Assembly (NCBI RefSeq): GCF_905475465.1
Contig: NC_062245.1
Coordinates: 5,828,001 to 5,892,000 of the forward strand
Reading direction: 5' to 3'
From: Pieris napi
Taxonomy: Eukaryota; Arthropoda; Insecta; Lepidoptera; Pieridae
Length of the DNA stretch: 64,000 nt
The position numbers and the translations under genes are program-made. Numbering within the stretch: the first letter of the stretch is position 1; each line of letters begins with the position of its first letter. The notes beneath the pieces are model-generated. The model searched no databases and was not told the DNA's origin. It worked only from the letters and a program-made list of their open reading frames with translations. Positions 33,405-42,379 of the stretch are shown here, piece after piece.

Positions 33405-34500
33405 TATGGGATGACTTTATTACTAAATAAAGAAATTGAAATAATAATAACACTTGTTGTACCACAGAATCATAGAAAATATATTTGAGTAAAAAAAAAC
33501 ACAGTGGCATAGTTTTAGTTTCTCTTTCCATTCAGGATCTCTCTCAATTAGAGTCAAAATGTACAGATACCTTTTTAGAATAATCATCCAAAAATGTTAA
33601 GAAGTATTTAGCTGCTCCTAGTGACTGTGTTTCCATGGGGCCACACAAGTCAGAATGCACCAGGTCCAATAGCTATGAGGAATGTGATCCTTGACTCTTG
33701 ATAGACAATCTTGTTTGCTTGCTCTCTTTACAAGTTACATTGTTCATTTGTTTATCAGATAAGGTTAATCCATCAGAACATTCTTTCAATTTCTTTAGGG
33801 TGTCAAAGTTCAGCTGACCCATACGTTGGTGCCATAAAAATATATAATCTTGTTTAACATCAGACATGCATACATATTGCTTAATCAGTATTCACATTAA
33901 GCTGGTACATGTTGTAAACTTTTGTTGCTGTTGCTACAGTAACATTTTGTTGGTTCAGTATAACACAGCCGTTAGAAACAAATTTTCTGTACAGATATTA
34001 ATTCACTGCAAGTTCTGGTACGTACAAGACATTTGTAAATAAAATTGTGATTTTTTCCATTCAATGTCTTCAAGGCACCAGAGCTACTTACATAAAGTGA
34101 TTTGTTATTAGCAACTTTGATTTGCATAAAAGTGGTGCGTGTTCATTTTGAAGAAGGTTTTGATATGTATTACAACTAGAGGGTGAATTTGTACAGAGAT
34201 CACGTAGTAGACCAACTCTGCGTGTAAGCCCCGAGTCGTCGAAAGCGTGGGACAGGTTTTCTCACACTTCTTTTGCTGTTTCTGCCTCTTGGATATGCGT
34301 ATGATTAACTTTGCACCCACTTTTCTTTACAACTTGGGCTTTACTGGGCCCATAACCTGATGACTTTATTATTAAAATAAGGAATTGAAATAATTATAAC
34401 ACTCGTTATATTTATTAGTAACCAATTTTTTTTTTTTGAAATTTATTTACCAGTTACCACAGAATCATAGAGAATATATTTGAGAAAAAAAAACCACCAC
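33405..34500 (-). mobile_element. Ty1/copia retrotransposon fragment
   Basis: On the minus strand, in order: a gag piece near 34330-34180 (AFDDSGL and TRRVGLLRDL in shifted frames), a protease-to-pre-integrase stretch, the GAG-pre-integrase domain (WHQRMGQLNFDTLKKL, 33867-33673) and the start of integrase (HSDLCGPM, FLTFLDDYSKK, about 33680-33556). Reverse transcriptase is absent. Similar ~110-140-bp stretches at 33407-33515 and 34359-34500 (ACCACAGAATCATAG, ATATATTTGAG) look like remnant direct terminal repeats. It is inserted in the left arm. Confidence 0.75.
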
Positions 34501-35184
34501 CGAGGCACAGAGTATACACGTAATACTAGGATGGAACAACTTTGTAAAGGCGGGGGATTTAAATATTAGTTCGACAATAATATGAATAGCCACCTAATGA
34601 CCCCGGCTGTGAGTAACATACATATTATAAGTGCAGGTACCTGAGCATACATCGGCTATCGATTTGTAGGATATACATTACTCTAGAGGCTGAGATGTAT
34701 TCTACTAAGACTTATATGCACTTGTAGTGTGTACATACTTTAATACTATGCGTTTACTCCCATACTCTTTTACTTTTTTACTGATTATATGTCATACTAT
34801 CAATTCATATTTGTACCAATGAATTCATTTAAACCCACATAATATCATCTTAACATAAGTAACGAGTCTTTTTATAAAAAAAGGAATAAAGGCAGGTAAA
34901 TAAAAACCATGTCATATTCGTTTATATTATATGTTATTGTTCTTAATATTATAATAATTACATAATTGGAGGTAAATTATTATATTTAAACTATTTAAGG
35001 TTTGAATTCTTAATTGTGTGTATAAATTTGTTTGAATATTTATTGAATGGTATGTTTCATGGAACATACAATCTGTATGATGTTGAAAATTGTTTTAAAT
35101 CTTATAATTACTATTCTTATTATTACTTCATTATCTGAAGAAGACGAGGCGTCTCCATCTATTATCAAGCATTAAAGAACTTAA

Positions 35185-35990
35185 GATAATTTGTTTGTTC
35201 AAGAATCAGAACAGAAAAGGAAAAAAGTTATATTATCTTCAACTGTTGGTCGATCCATAAAAGAAGCAAGCCTAAAAGAACTAGATGATTTGTTTGTTCA
35301 AGAATCGGAACAGAAAAGGAAAAAAGTTATATTATCTTCAACTGTTGGTCGATCCATAAAAGAAGCAAGCCTAAAAGAACTTTAGATAATTTGTTTGTTC
35401 AAGAATCGGAACAGAAAAGGAAAAAAGTTATATTATCTTCAACTGTTGGTCGATCCATAAAAGAAGCAAGCCTAAAATAACTTTAGATTATTTGTTTGTT
35501 CAAGAATCAGAACAGAAAAGAAAAAAAGTTATATCTTCAACTGTTGGTCGATCCATAAAAGAAGCAAGCCTAAAAGAACTTTAGATAATTTGTTTGTTCA
35601 AGAATCCGAACAGAAAAGGAAAAAAGTTATATTATCTTCAACTGTTGGTCGATCCATAAAAGAAGCAAGCCTAAAATAACTTTAGATAATTTGTTTGTTC
35701 AAGAATCGGAACAGAAAAGGAAAAAAGTTATATTATCTTCAACTGTTGGTCGATCCATAAAAGAAGCAAGCCTAAAAGAACTTTAGATTATTTGTTTGTT
35801 CAAGAATCGGAACAGAAAAGGAAAAAAGTTATATTATCTTCAACTGTTGGTCGATCCATAAAAGAAGGAAGCCTAAAAGAACTTTAGATAATCTATTTGT
35901 TCAAGAATCAGAACAGAAAAGGAAAAAAGTTATATTTAACTTCAACTTTTGGTCGATCACTAAAAGAAGGCACTATTAATTATATTTCAA
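35185..35990 (+). repeat. ~100-bp tandem repeat, eight copies, with coding-like units
   Basis: Eight units of about 99-104 bp carry TTTGTTCAAGAATC and TTGGTCGATCCATAAAAGAA. Units 1 and 2 are in one frame (35191-35385) and encode a 33-residue Lys/Glu-rich repeat (FVQESEQKRKK, STVGRSIKEASL). Later units have two extra bases that create a stop at the junction. The array begins where the two inverted arms stop matching. Confidence 0.85.
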
Positions 35991-36000
35991 CTAATAAAAA

Positions 36001-36235
36001 TGACGGTGAAGAGTCTGATCTCAGGATAAAAATTGATGTATAACCTCAAAAAATTAAGAGAAATTCCGACATCGCAACATTGGAAAAATGCTTATATTCG
36101 AATTAAATACTATATAAAATGTAACTCAAATATGAAGAATCAAATAAAAAATATAGTTTATAACATCACTAAAGAAATATCAGAAGGTTTAAAGTACCCT
36201 AACTTTTTTTGTTCAATTTTGGGAAATTAAATATA
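36001..36235 (+). pseudogene. coding-like remnant downstream of the tandem array
   Basis: After the last unit, frames read GEESDLRIKIDV and then, one shift later, NLKKLREIPTSQHWKN and KYYIKCNSNMKNQIK. It looks like the continuation of the protein whose N-terminal part became the tandem array. Family unknown. Confidence 0.3.
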
Positions 36236-36813
36236 CATTGTAAACTCTATATACCGTCTCTCGATATAACGATCAGCTCCATAAAGCGTCGAGGTCGAGG
36301 TCACTCGGCTTTGGTTGGTGTAGCTTGTCTTCCATACAATGATACACTCTACAATCTACATAGCATTACACCCACCCTCAATAACGACAATTTAATAATA
36401 AAAAGTACTTTATACGTTGGCGAAATTAGTTAAAACTGCAGAGTTGTGTACGTTCTTTTGTCGCTCTATTGTCCTAGCCCATAATAAACTCCACTGTCGG
36501 CATCATACGTACTGAACATTTTGAGAAATCCGTTTTTGTTTACAAATTGGGATTGCTTGAGCGTGCTTTATCACGAAGATGCCTCAATATCGCAAAATGA
36601 ATAAAATAAGTAAAAAAATACAATATATATTTTGCTGGTACTGCAAAAGCGTTAGCATAGCGTTCAAATAAGAATTGTTTTTTATGTAATTTACTAACAC
36701 TAGTCTGAAATAAACTTTTTCTAATACAGATTTTTCTTCTTTCCAATTAACGACAACTCTTTGTAACGTCAAAATAAGCACAGTCCCTAGATGTCGTTAC
36801 ATAGAGTTTACTG
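36236..36813. mobile_element. pogo-like MITE
   Basis: The left end (GTAAACTCTATATACCG, CGATATAACGA) is matched by the inverse of the right end (AGTAAACTCTATGTAACGA). TA flanks both sides (36234-36235 and 36814-36815). No transposase domain recognised inside. Confidence 0.55.
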
Positions 36814-36977
36814 TATTATTTTCATCAGATTATGTACAAAATAAAATTTATTTTTAAAATTGTATGAAAATCGGTAGAATTTTTAATCAGACTAAATATT
36901 GTTTCTTTTACAGAAGCGAGAAATAAATCGAGTGTTTAAAATCTGAATTATTCTATGTTCTGAAGTAACTCTATATG

Positions 36978-37205
36978 TCAGTCTAATATCAGGTTTCCAA
37001 AAGCATTCTTATATATCGACACATTTCGTTTAAGAGAATGTTGTATTTTAACTAAATTATTTTTATGTATGTTACCCTTTAGGTGGTTGGTAAAATACTT
37101 TTTGGATACACACATATTACATGCGCTACATATGGCTGAGTTTGATGGTTTACCTCTATTATTTGAAGTAGATGCCTCCGGTGTAATGTTAATGATGTTA
37201 CAGAT
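36978..37205 (-). pseudogene. C2H2-like finger fragment, possible Maverick PolB N-terminus
   Basis: An open minus-strand frame of 75 codons with CSACNMCVSKK, FTNHLKGNIH (spacing C-x2-C-x11-H-x5-H) and then VSIYKNAFGN. I associate a zinc finger followed by an xxAFxxR-like motif with the N-terminal region of PolB-like proteins of insect Mavericks, from memory and not verified. It ends at a TGA. Its location between Maverick-type arms is the main support. Confidence 0.4.
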
Positions 37206-37301
37206 TTAATTAGGTAATAGAATATTATTGTGCTTTTCGTTTATGACCTCGTCCAGTTAGTTCCTGCCTAAGAAAAAACATTTTTGTTATTAAATAAAAT
37301 C

Positions 37302-37585
37302 AGCAGTGTTGACAAGTGGCATCAGCGTGCGACTCTCATCCCCGAGGTTGTAGTTTCGATCCCCGATAGTGCACCAATGGACTTTCTTTCTATGTTCGCA
37401 TTTCACATTCGCTCGAACGGTGAATAAAAACATCGTGAGGAAACAGGCTTGCCTTAGACCCAAAAACTCGACGGCGTGTGTCAGGTACAGAAGGCTGATC
37501 ACCTATTTGCCTATAAGATTGACAAATGAAACAGATACAGAAATCTGAGGCCCAGATCTAAAAAGGTTGTAGCGCCAACGATTTC
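37302..37585 (+). mobile_element. SINE family A, near full length
   Basis: A-box region GCAGTGTTGACAAGTGGC, a B-box region (TTCGATCCCC), the body with AAACATCGTGAGGAAAC, and the 3' end AGGTTGTAGCGCCAACGAT. Confidence 0.8.
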
Positions 37586-37657
37586 TTTTTATTTTTTATT
37601 TTATTTAATAAATTACAATTTTATAAAGATTAAGTACCTACGTAATTACAAAAATAC

Positions 37658-37774
37658 TTACAATTGCTTTTCCACGTCAACACATAACTCAACCATTGTA
37701 CTGTCATAGATACTGTCATTTTGAATATTATTTTTCTGCACTTCTTCATATTTTATAGATTCTTCCTTTTGCAT
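37658..37774 (-). CDS. short unrecognised ORF (38 codons)
   Basis: ATG at 37774. Acidic and Asn/Gln-rich (MQKEESIKYEEVQ, NDSIYDST), ending EKQL then TAA. The stop overlaps a good donor (TT|GTAAGT), so it could be the first exon of something longer. It lies inside the Maverick-like element, next to the right arm. No family recognised. Confidence 0.2.
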   Translation of the reverse strand: MQKEESIKYEEVQKNNIQNDSIYDSTMVELCVDVEKQL

Positions 37775-38688
37775 TCACACATTAACTCATTCAGTTACAG
37801 TTATACATACAGTTCAATGTTTTTAGGTTAGCTCATCAATGATTTTAAGTCCAAGGAATGTAACACTTTATTTTTATAGATCAAGAAAGGGTTATTACTT
37901 AAGAACTTGTGAACAAATCATCTAAAGTTTTTTCTGCTTGATAATAGATGGGGACGTCTCGTCTTCTTCAGATAATGACGTATAGTAATTATAAGGTTTA
38001 AAACAATTTTCAACATCTTTCAGATTGTATGTTCCCTGAAACATACTATTCAATAAATATTCAAACAAATTTAAACACACAATTAAGAATGCAAACCTTA
38101 AATAGTTAAACTTACCTCCATTGCTGTATATTATTTAAAACTTCCAACCAACTTCACTTATGTCGAACTTAGAGCACAATACTAAACCTTTCTACAAGTA
38201 TCGGGTTTTATACACTGGTAACGGATATCGTTATCTAATTACCATATTCAAGTCGACTGCATGTTTGAGCAAGTATCCGTACTTATCAGTAAAATGTGGA
38301 TAATAAATACAAAGGGCACTCTAATACCCTTTGGAATCTTATTAATCGTTGCATTTTTTAAATATTTTTGGAATAGATAAAAACAGAAATGTATGTGTGG
38401 ATTATAGTAGTTAAGCAATCACTTATGTAATTATTATAATATTAAGAATAACAAAATATAATATAAACGAATATGACATGGTTTTTATTTGCCTTCATTA
38501 CTAATATGAAATGATACTATGAAATGTAGTCAGTAAAAAAGTAGGGAAGTAAACGCATAGTATTAAAGTATGAACACACTAGAAGTGCAAATGAGTCTTC
38601 GTAGAATACATCCCAGCCTCCACAGTAACGTATATTCTTCAAATCGATTGCCGATGTATGCTCAGGTACCAGCACTTATCATATAACT

Positions 38689-39331
38689 AGCGACCCGCCC
38701 CGGCTTCGCACGGGTGCAATGCTGATACTAAATACACTACAGAAAAACTGTGCGGCCGGCCGGTACCGCCGCAAACGCTACGTCCCGCAATTTTTAAATC
38801 TGTAATATCTTCGAAAATATTCACTTAAATCATACAGTGTAAAGGGCCATATAGATCTATATTAAATGAACAATGTATTCAAGGTATTTAATTGGTTAAG
38901 GACTAATGCTGTATTGGTTAAAATCGCTTCGAAAATTAGCCATTATTTGTCGTAAAAAGTAAATGACAAAAAAAAGTTATTGTGGGTTATCCATAAGAGA
39001 TAGACATATACCATCACGGACTTTTCTGTAGACCTTTTCAATGTGTACAATAGTTAGTACAATATTTTGATAAAACTCGTAGGGTTCAGCCTGCGTTTGC
39101 AATGTAAGCGGAAAAAATGTAATTATTTACGACATCACATTAGTAACCTCAAAAATAACAGTACTTTTCCACTATTTAATGGATGTTATTATACATATAA
39201 ACCTTCCTCTTGAATCACTCTATCTATTTAAAAAAACCGCATCAAAATCCGTTGTGTAGTTTCAAAGATTTAAGCATACAAAGGGAAATAGGGACAGAGA
39301 AAGCGACTTTGTTTTATACTATGTAGTGATG
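38689..39331 (+). repeat. dispersed repeat, GCGACCCGCCCCGGC...CTATGTAGTGAT type
   Basis: It starts CTAGCGACCCGCCCCGGCTT and ends TTTATACTATGTAGTGATG. Non-coding. A GC-rich head contains GCGGCCGGCCGGTACC. It interrupts the right arm within the protease remnant, so it is younger than the element. Confidence 0.65.
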
Positions 39332-39367
39332 ACTGAACCTTTTGAAGCATAAGAAGATTTTTTAAGG

Positions 39368-39499
39368 ATGTGTAGGTACAATAGCGTTACGGTTTAGGAT
39401 TATCTTTCGGCGGTGTGTAGAGAGTATCGCTTGGTATATACATTACTACAACTTCAAGTTTAGAAGACTTCCTTAAAAAAATTACATGCGACTCAGTGA
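39368..39499 (+). pseudogene. decayed right-arm copy of the cysteine protease
   Basis: 44 codons in frame with the left-arm fragment, keeping YNS, DYLSAVC, LVY and HATQ plus stop. It has two internal stops, and the active-site CG motif is CR. It is inverted relative to the fragment at 33171-33401, as the arms require. Confidence 0.6.
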
Positions 39500-40382
39500 A
39501 TAATGATATGGTGCTAGTAAATTTGAATAGAATCATAATGGACATATAAATAAAAGAATAATACTGGAACAAAAATGTTTTATTTAACTATGTTACCCTT
39601 ACGTCTATAGATAATGGTGTCTAATTATATTATAGGTAATGGTGCGTAACTATCGAGTTATTAATTAATTAGTTAACGGGTCGATTTTTGGCGCTGGCAG
39701 TTATATTGTTTGTTTGGATATTTAGGTATATTTATTTTTGTTTGTTTGTAGGTTATTAGGTTGGAAGGTTAGGTATAGTTTTTTATTTTTCATTTAGAGC
39801 CATGGGTTAGGTTAACAATGTAGGAAAGTTGATAACTATAGCGATGCATTCGTACTGAGTCAGTAATTAGAAGGAGCGGGAGTTTGGTGCAGGAAATAGT
39901 AGCTGATAAGGTGGTGATAAGTAATTAGCTAGGGTTTTTGGAAAGCTATATCTGAAACGATTAGAGATATCGCTTCGGAAGTGATCGCAAAAGGCTTACA
40001 TGGGACGGCAATTTGACCAACTAGTATATATATACTTTAGTGTCACATAAAAAATATACACATAAATAGTTAATTGATTAAAAACAACCTAACGTTTGCA
40101 TATTCTATGGGCTTCATACTTTCGATTGGTATAGAATTTATCTAATAATCGGTGAAATGTTTAAAAAAATATTTTTTTTTAATATTAATTAAAATACTCT
40201 GGACTGAAATTTGCTAAGCAACCCATATGGATTATATTTATTGACATATTAAATTAAATATAAAATACGTTTCATTAAATAAGCATCTCGGTGAAGGTCG
40301 TTGTATATCGGGATCTTAGACCAAACCTTTTTTTTTGGGTTTGGTCCATGAGCTTTGAAGTGAGCCAGAAACCGGGAATCGC

Positions 40383-40862
40383 TACTACTTATTAAAATTG
40401 ATAATATTTTTGTAGAGTAACTGAATATTGTAAACCATCTAGTCGTATAGCTACTGTTATCGTTAAAACTATTTTTTCAAACGCTGCGCCTGCTAAAATT
40501 TAAAGGCATTTATCAAAACTCTTTATCGTAGAATTATGTCAGGCACTTTGTTTTTGTGACTTGTGGTCCAGGCTGTTATTATACATCTTATGTGAAATAA
40601 GCTTAAGGGCTACCGGAGTTTGCGAGATAATAAAAACCGATAGACAAACAAAATTACTGTAATTATTTTATTTGCTTAATCTGTAAATATTACATTTGGT
40701 TCAACTTTTTATTTGGACTATACCACAAATGTTTAAAAAGTTAAATTAATACTACTATAAAACTACTTACTTATAAAAGATAATAAATATTCAGTTCATT
40801 TTCACAATAGAATTGAAGATAAGATAAAACTTCTGCAAAGTGATAAATATATATACGTACCA
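40383..40862. other. intergenic, nothing recognised
   Basis: AT-rich, between the element and the poly(A) signal of the DM9 gene. Confidence 0.4.
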
Positions 40863-40868
40863 TTTATT
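40863..40868 (-). terminator. poly(A) signal of the DM9 gene
   Basis: AATAAA on the minus strand (TTTATT on plus), about 120 bases past the stop codon. Confidence 0.5.
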
Positions 40869-40985
40869 TAATCAAATGAGAAAAATAAAATATCGACTAA
40901 ATTATTTTATATCTTTAATGAGTATTACGAAGAAAATTAGTAGAAGTTCTTAGTATATTTAGTTCACGGCATCTCTCCTAACACC

Positions 40986-41753
40986 CTAACTGATTCTACA
41001 CAAGACATCATACATTTTATGCGACACTTCCGATCCTCCAAAACTTATATAACAGCAACTATGACTTGGATGAACTTTTCCTGGGGTAATTGAAAGTTGG
41101 TGCCTTGCTCGACCCACATACAACACTTCACCTGCTTCTGTCTTCCCTCCAGGAATAGCTGCAGGAGGAACAATGCCATTTGAAGAAGGAACCCACCTTA
41201 AGCTATCCGGTTTCGAACAAAGAACCTCGATATTCTGCACTGGAATTTCTTTGCCGTTATACATTACGGAGGCAGACTTATGTCTCACTGAAAGCTTTCC
41301 AGGAATCAAGTCTCCGTTATGCCACGCTCGTATCACCCATAGAGGACTTCCGTCCCAACCCTCATGGCCCCCAAGAACCGCTTTCCCTGATAAATGTCCA
41401 GCTGTTGTTGTAGTAGTCGGCACCCAGTCGAAATCCCCACCAATTTCGGCTACTTGTACTTTATCTGCTTGGTTGGAGCTTTCGCCGTGGTAGATGTAAT
41501 TGGTTATGTACGTTGGTTGGCCTTCCATAGGCGGTGGTGGCCCGGGCATTGGCATGGTGGGCATCGGCATCTGCATGCTGGGCATCGGCATTGGTGGCAT
41601 GGGCATAACTGGCACTGGTACCATAACGGTACCTGGAACGTAGTATGGGTAAGATGGGTGTGGATGTTCGGCTGGTGGTGGATAGGGCCTAGAATTGTTC
41701 CCAGAGAGCGATGGTTGCCCATAAGATGGCGGTCCGTAAGGAGGGTAGCTCAT
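40986..41753 (-). CDS. DM9-repeat protein with Pro/Met-rich N-terminus
   Basis: A single exon of 255 codons. Residues 1-80 are rich in Pro, Tyr and Met (SYPPYGPPSYGQP, repeated PMPMP units). Residues ~107-252 hold two DM9 (DUF3421) repeats: FDWVPTTTTT...GHEGWDGSPLWVIRAWHNGD and WVPSSNGIVPPAAIPGG...YVGRARHQ, with the typical GK(L/V) turns and VLC ends. DM9 proteins are cytosolic or secreted; some invertebrate members bind mannose-type sugars or respond to parasites. No signal peptide is seen here. The frame stays open to 41870, but I chose the ATG at 41753 because it has a good context (AAGAAGATGAG) and the upstream ATG lies beyond the likely transcription start. Confidence 0.9.
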   Translation of the reverse strand: MSYPPYGPPSYGQPSLSGNNSRPYPPPAEHPHPSYPYYVPGTVMVPVPVMPMPPMPMPSMQMPMPTMPMPGPPPPMEGQPTYITNYIYHGESSNQADKVQVAEIGGDFDWVPTTTTTAGHLSGKAVLGGHEGWDGSPLWVIRAWHNGDLIPGKLSVRHKSASVMYNGKEIPVQNIEVLCSKPDSLRWVPSSNGIVPPAAIPGGKTEAGEVLYVGRARHQLSITPGKVHPSHSCCYISFGGSEVSHKMYDVLCRIS

Positions 41754-41849
41754 CTTCTTGCTTATAAAACTCCTCTTTAAATTTCTAAAGACTATTTGAA
41801 TTTTACACTGTTTACACTGGACAGTTTCTACTTTTGCGCGTAACAAATA

Positions 41850-41880
41850 ACTGCCTATTGTCACGATCAATTCGTTTATA
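41850..41880 (-). promoter_or_regulatory. TATA box and initiator of the DM9 gene
   Basis: TATAAA on the minus strand at 41880-41875 and an arthropod initiator-like GGCAGTTA with its A at 41852. The 28-nt spacing is close to the usual distance. This gives a 5' UTR of about 100 nt. Confidence 0.5.
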
Positions 41881-42245
41881 TTGATAGCAAATTTAATCTA
41901 ATCTTCACTGATACGAAATGGGGTGAACAATTGGAAATGACTCAATTATGTTATTGTTGTACGAATATCCTGGAATGATATTGTGAAATGTACTTTTGGT
42001 CTTTAAGATAAAAAACGAAGAATTTTTAAATAATTTAATTAAACATATGATACACATTATGACTAAGTTATTAGTTAGAATAAATATAATCTTATATGTT
42101 AAGCTTAGATTAAGATCCTTGTAAATATAACGATTTGAATAATCATTGTGGAGAAAAGCTAGACATCATCGTTCTGTATACATAATTGGTATGAATATTG
42201 TCCCCTATGTTTAAACAATACAGTGAAATCTTGTATAGCCCTTGG
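41881..42245. other. spacer between DM9 and MIEAP-like genes
   Basis: No repeat seen. A minus-strand ATTAAA at 42034-42039 is a candidate poly(A) signal for the gene ending at 42246. Confidence 0.35.
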
Positions 42246-42379
42246 CTAAGTTAGAACAATAGCCCTGAAGACGCAACGATTATGATCCATCAAAGCCGGC
42301 CACACGAAAGATTTGATAAGGTCCGAGCGACGATCACCCGCCGCACTGTACCGAATGTGTTTCTCAGGGTTCATGACGA
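42246..42379 (-). CDS. MIEAP-like gene last exon
   Basis: Acceptor TTTGTTTTCAG. It has 43 codons after the split Val: NPEKHIRYS, RRSDLIKSFVWPALMDHN, ending IVLT and TAG at 42248-42246. The VWPALM motif near a short C-terminal strand is the clearest MIEAP-like feature. Confidence 0.87.

Larger units (their letters stand above)
32729..35183. repeat. left arm of the Maverick-like inverted repeat
   Basis: It starts near GGTCTGCCTCACTTCAAAG and includes the CTTTCCTACATT block at 32854, the protease fragment, a copia insertion (33405-34500) and an inner segment ending at the GAAGAAGACGAGGCGTC block. Each part is found inverted in the right arm. Confidence 0.7.
32729..40382. mobile_element. large inverted-repeat element with Maverick/Polinton-like gene fragments
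   Basis: Long inverted arms enclose a ~2.7-kb centre. Aligned blocks (left versus inverted right) are 32729-32830 with ~40310-40382, 32852-33340 with 39338-39836, and 34620-35183 with 37920-38690. The arms are interrupted by a copia fragment on the left and a dispersed repeat on the right. Both arms carry a piece of an adenovirus-type cysteine protease gene; the centre carries a minus-strand C2H2-like fragment. Long terminal inverted repeats plus such a protease are hallmarks of Maverick/Polinton elements and related viruses. No integrase, ATPase, capsid or polymerase core was found, so it is a degenerate remnant or two remnants in inverted arrangement. Confidence 0.65.
37920..40382. repeat. 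right arm of the Maverick-like inverted repeat
   Basis: Inverted relative to the left arm. The inner segment 37920-38690 is followed by an inserted dispersed repeat (38689-39331), the protease remnant, the AGGTATAGTTTTTTATTTTT block and the outermost TGAGCTTTGAAGTGAGCC block at ~40350. About 470 bp at 39845-40310 have no left-arm counterpart. Confidence 0.65.

Noticed and set aside
35191..35385. Functional repeat-protein gene
   Set aside because: Only two of eight units stay in frame; the rest are interrupted by stops, so the array is at best a remnant.
32729..40382. Integrated densovirus (parvovirus) suggested by ~6-kb size and long inverted ends
   Set aside because: No NS1 helicase or capsid motifs. 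The recognisable gene pieces (adenain-like protease, possible PolB N-terminus) fit Maverick-type elements instead.
41173..41780. Several ORFs of 72-128 codons overlapping the DM9 gene
   Set aside because: They are shadows of the DM9 coding sequence in other frames; His/Trp/Gly runs mirror its Pro/Met-rich region.
41754..41870. N-terminal extension of the DM9 protein to the ATG at 41870
   Set aside because: The TATA box and initiator place the transcription start near 41852, downstream of that ATG. The extension is Lys/Cys-rich and unlike the family.
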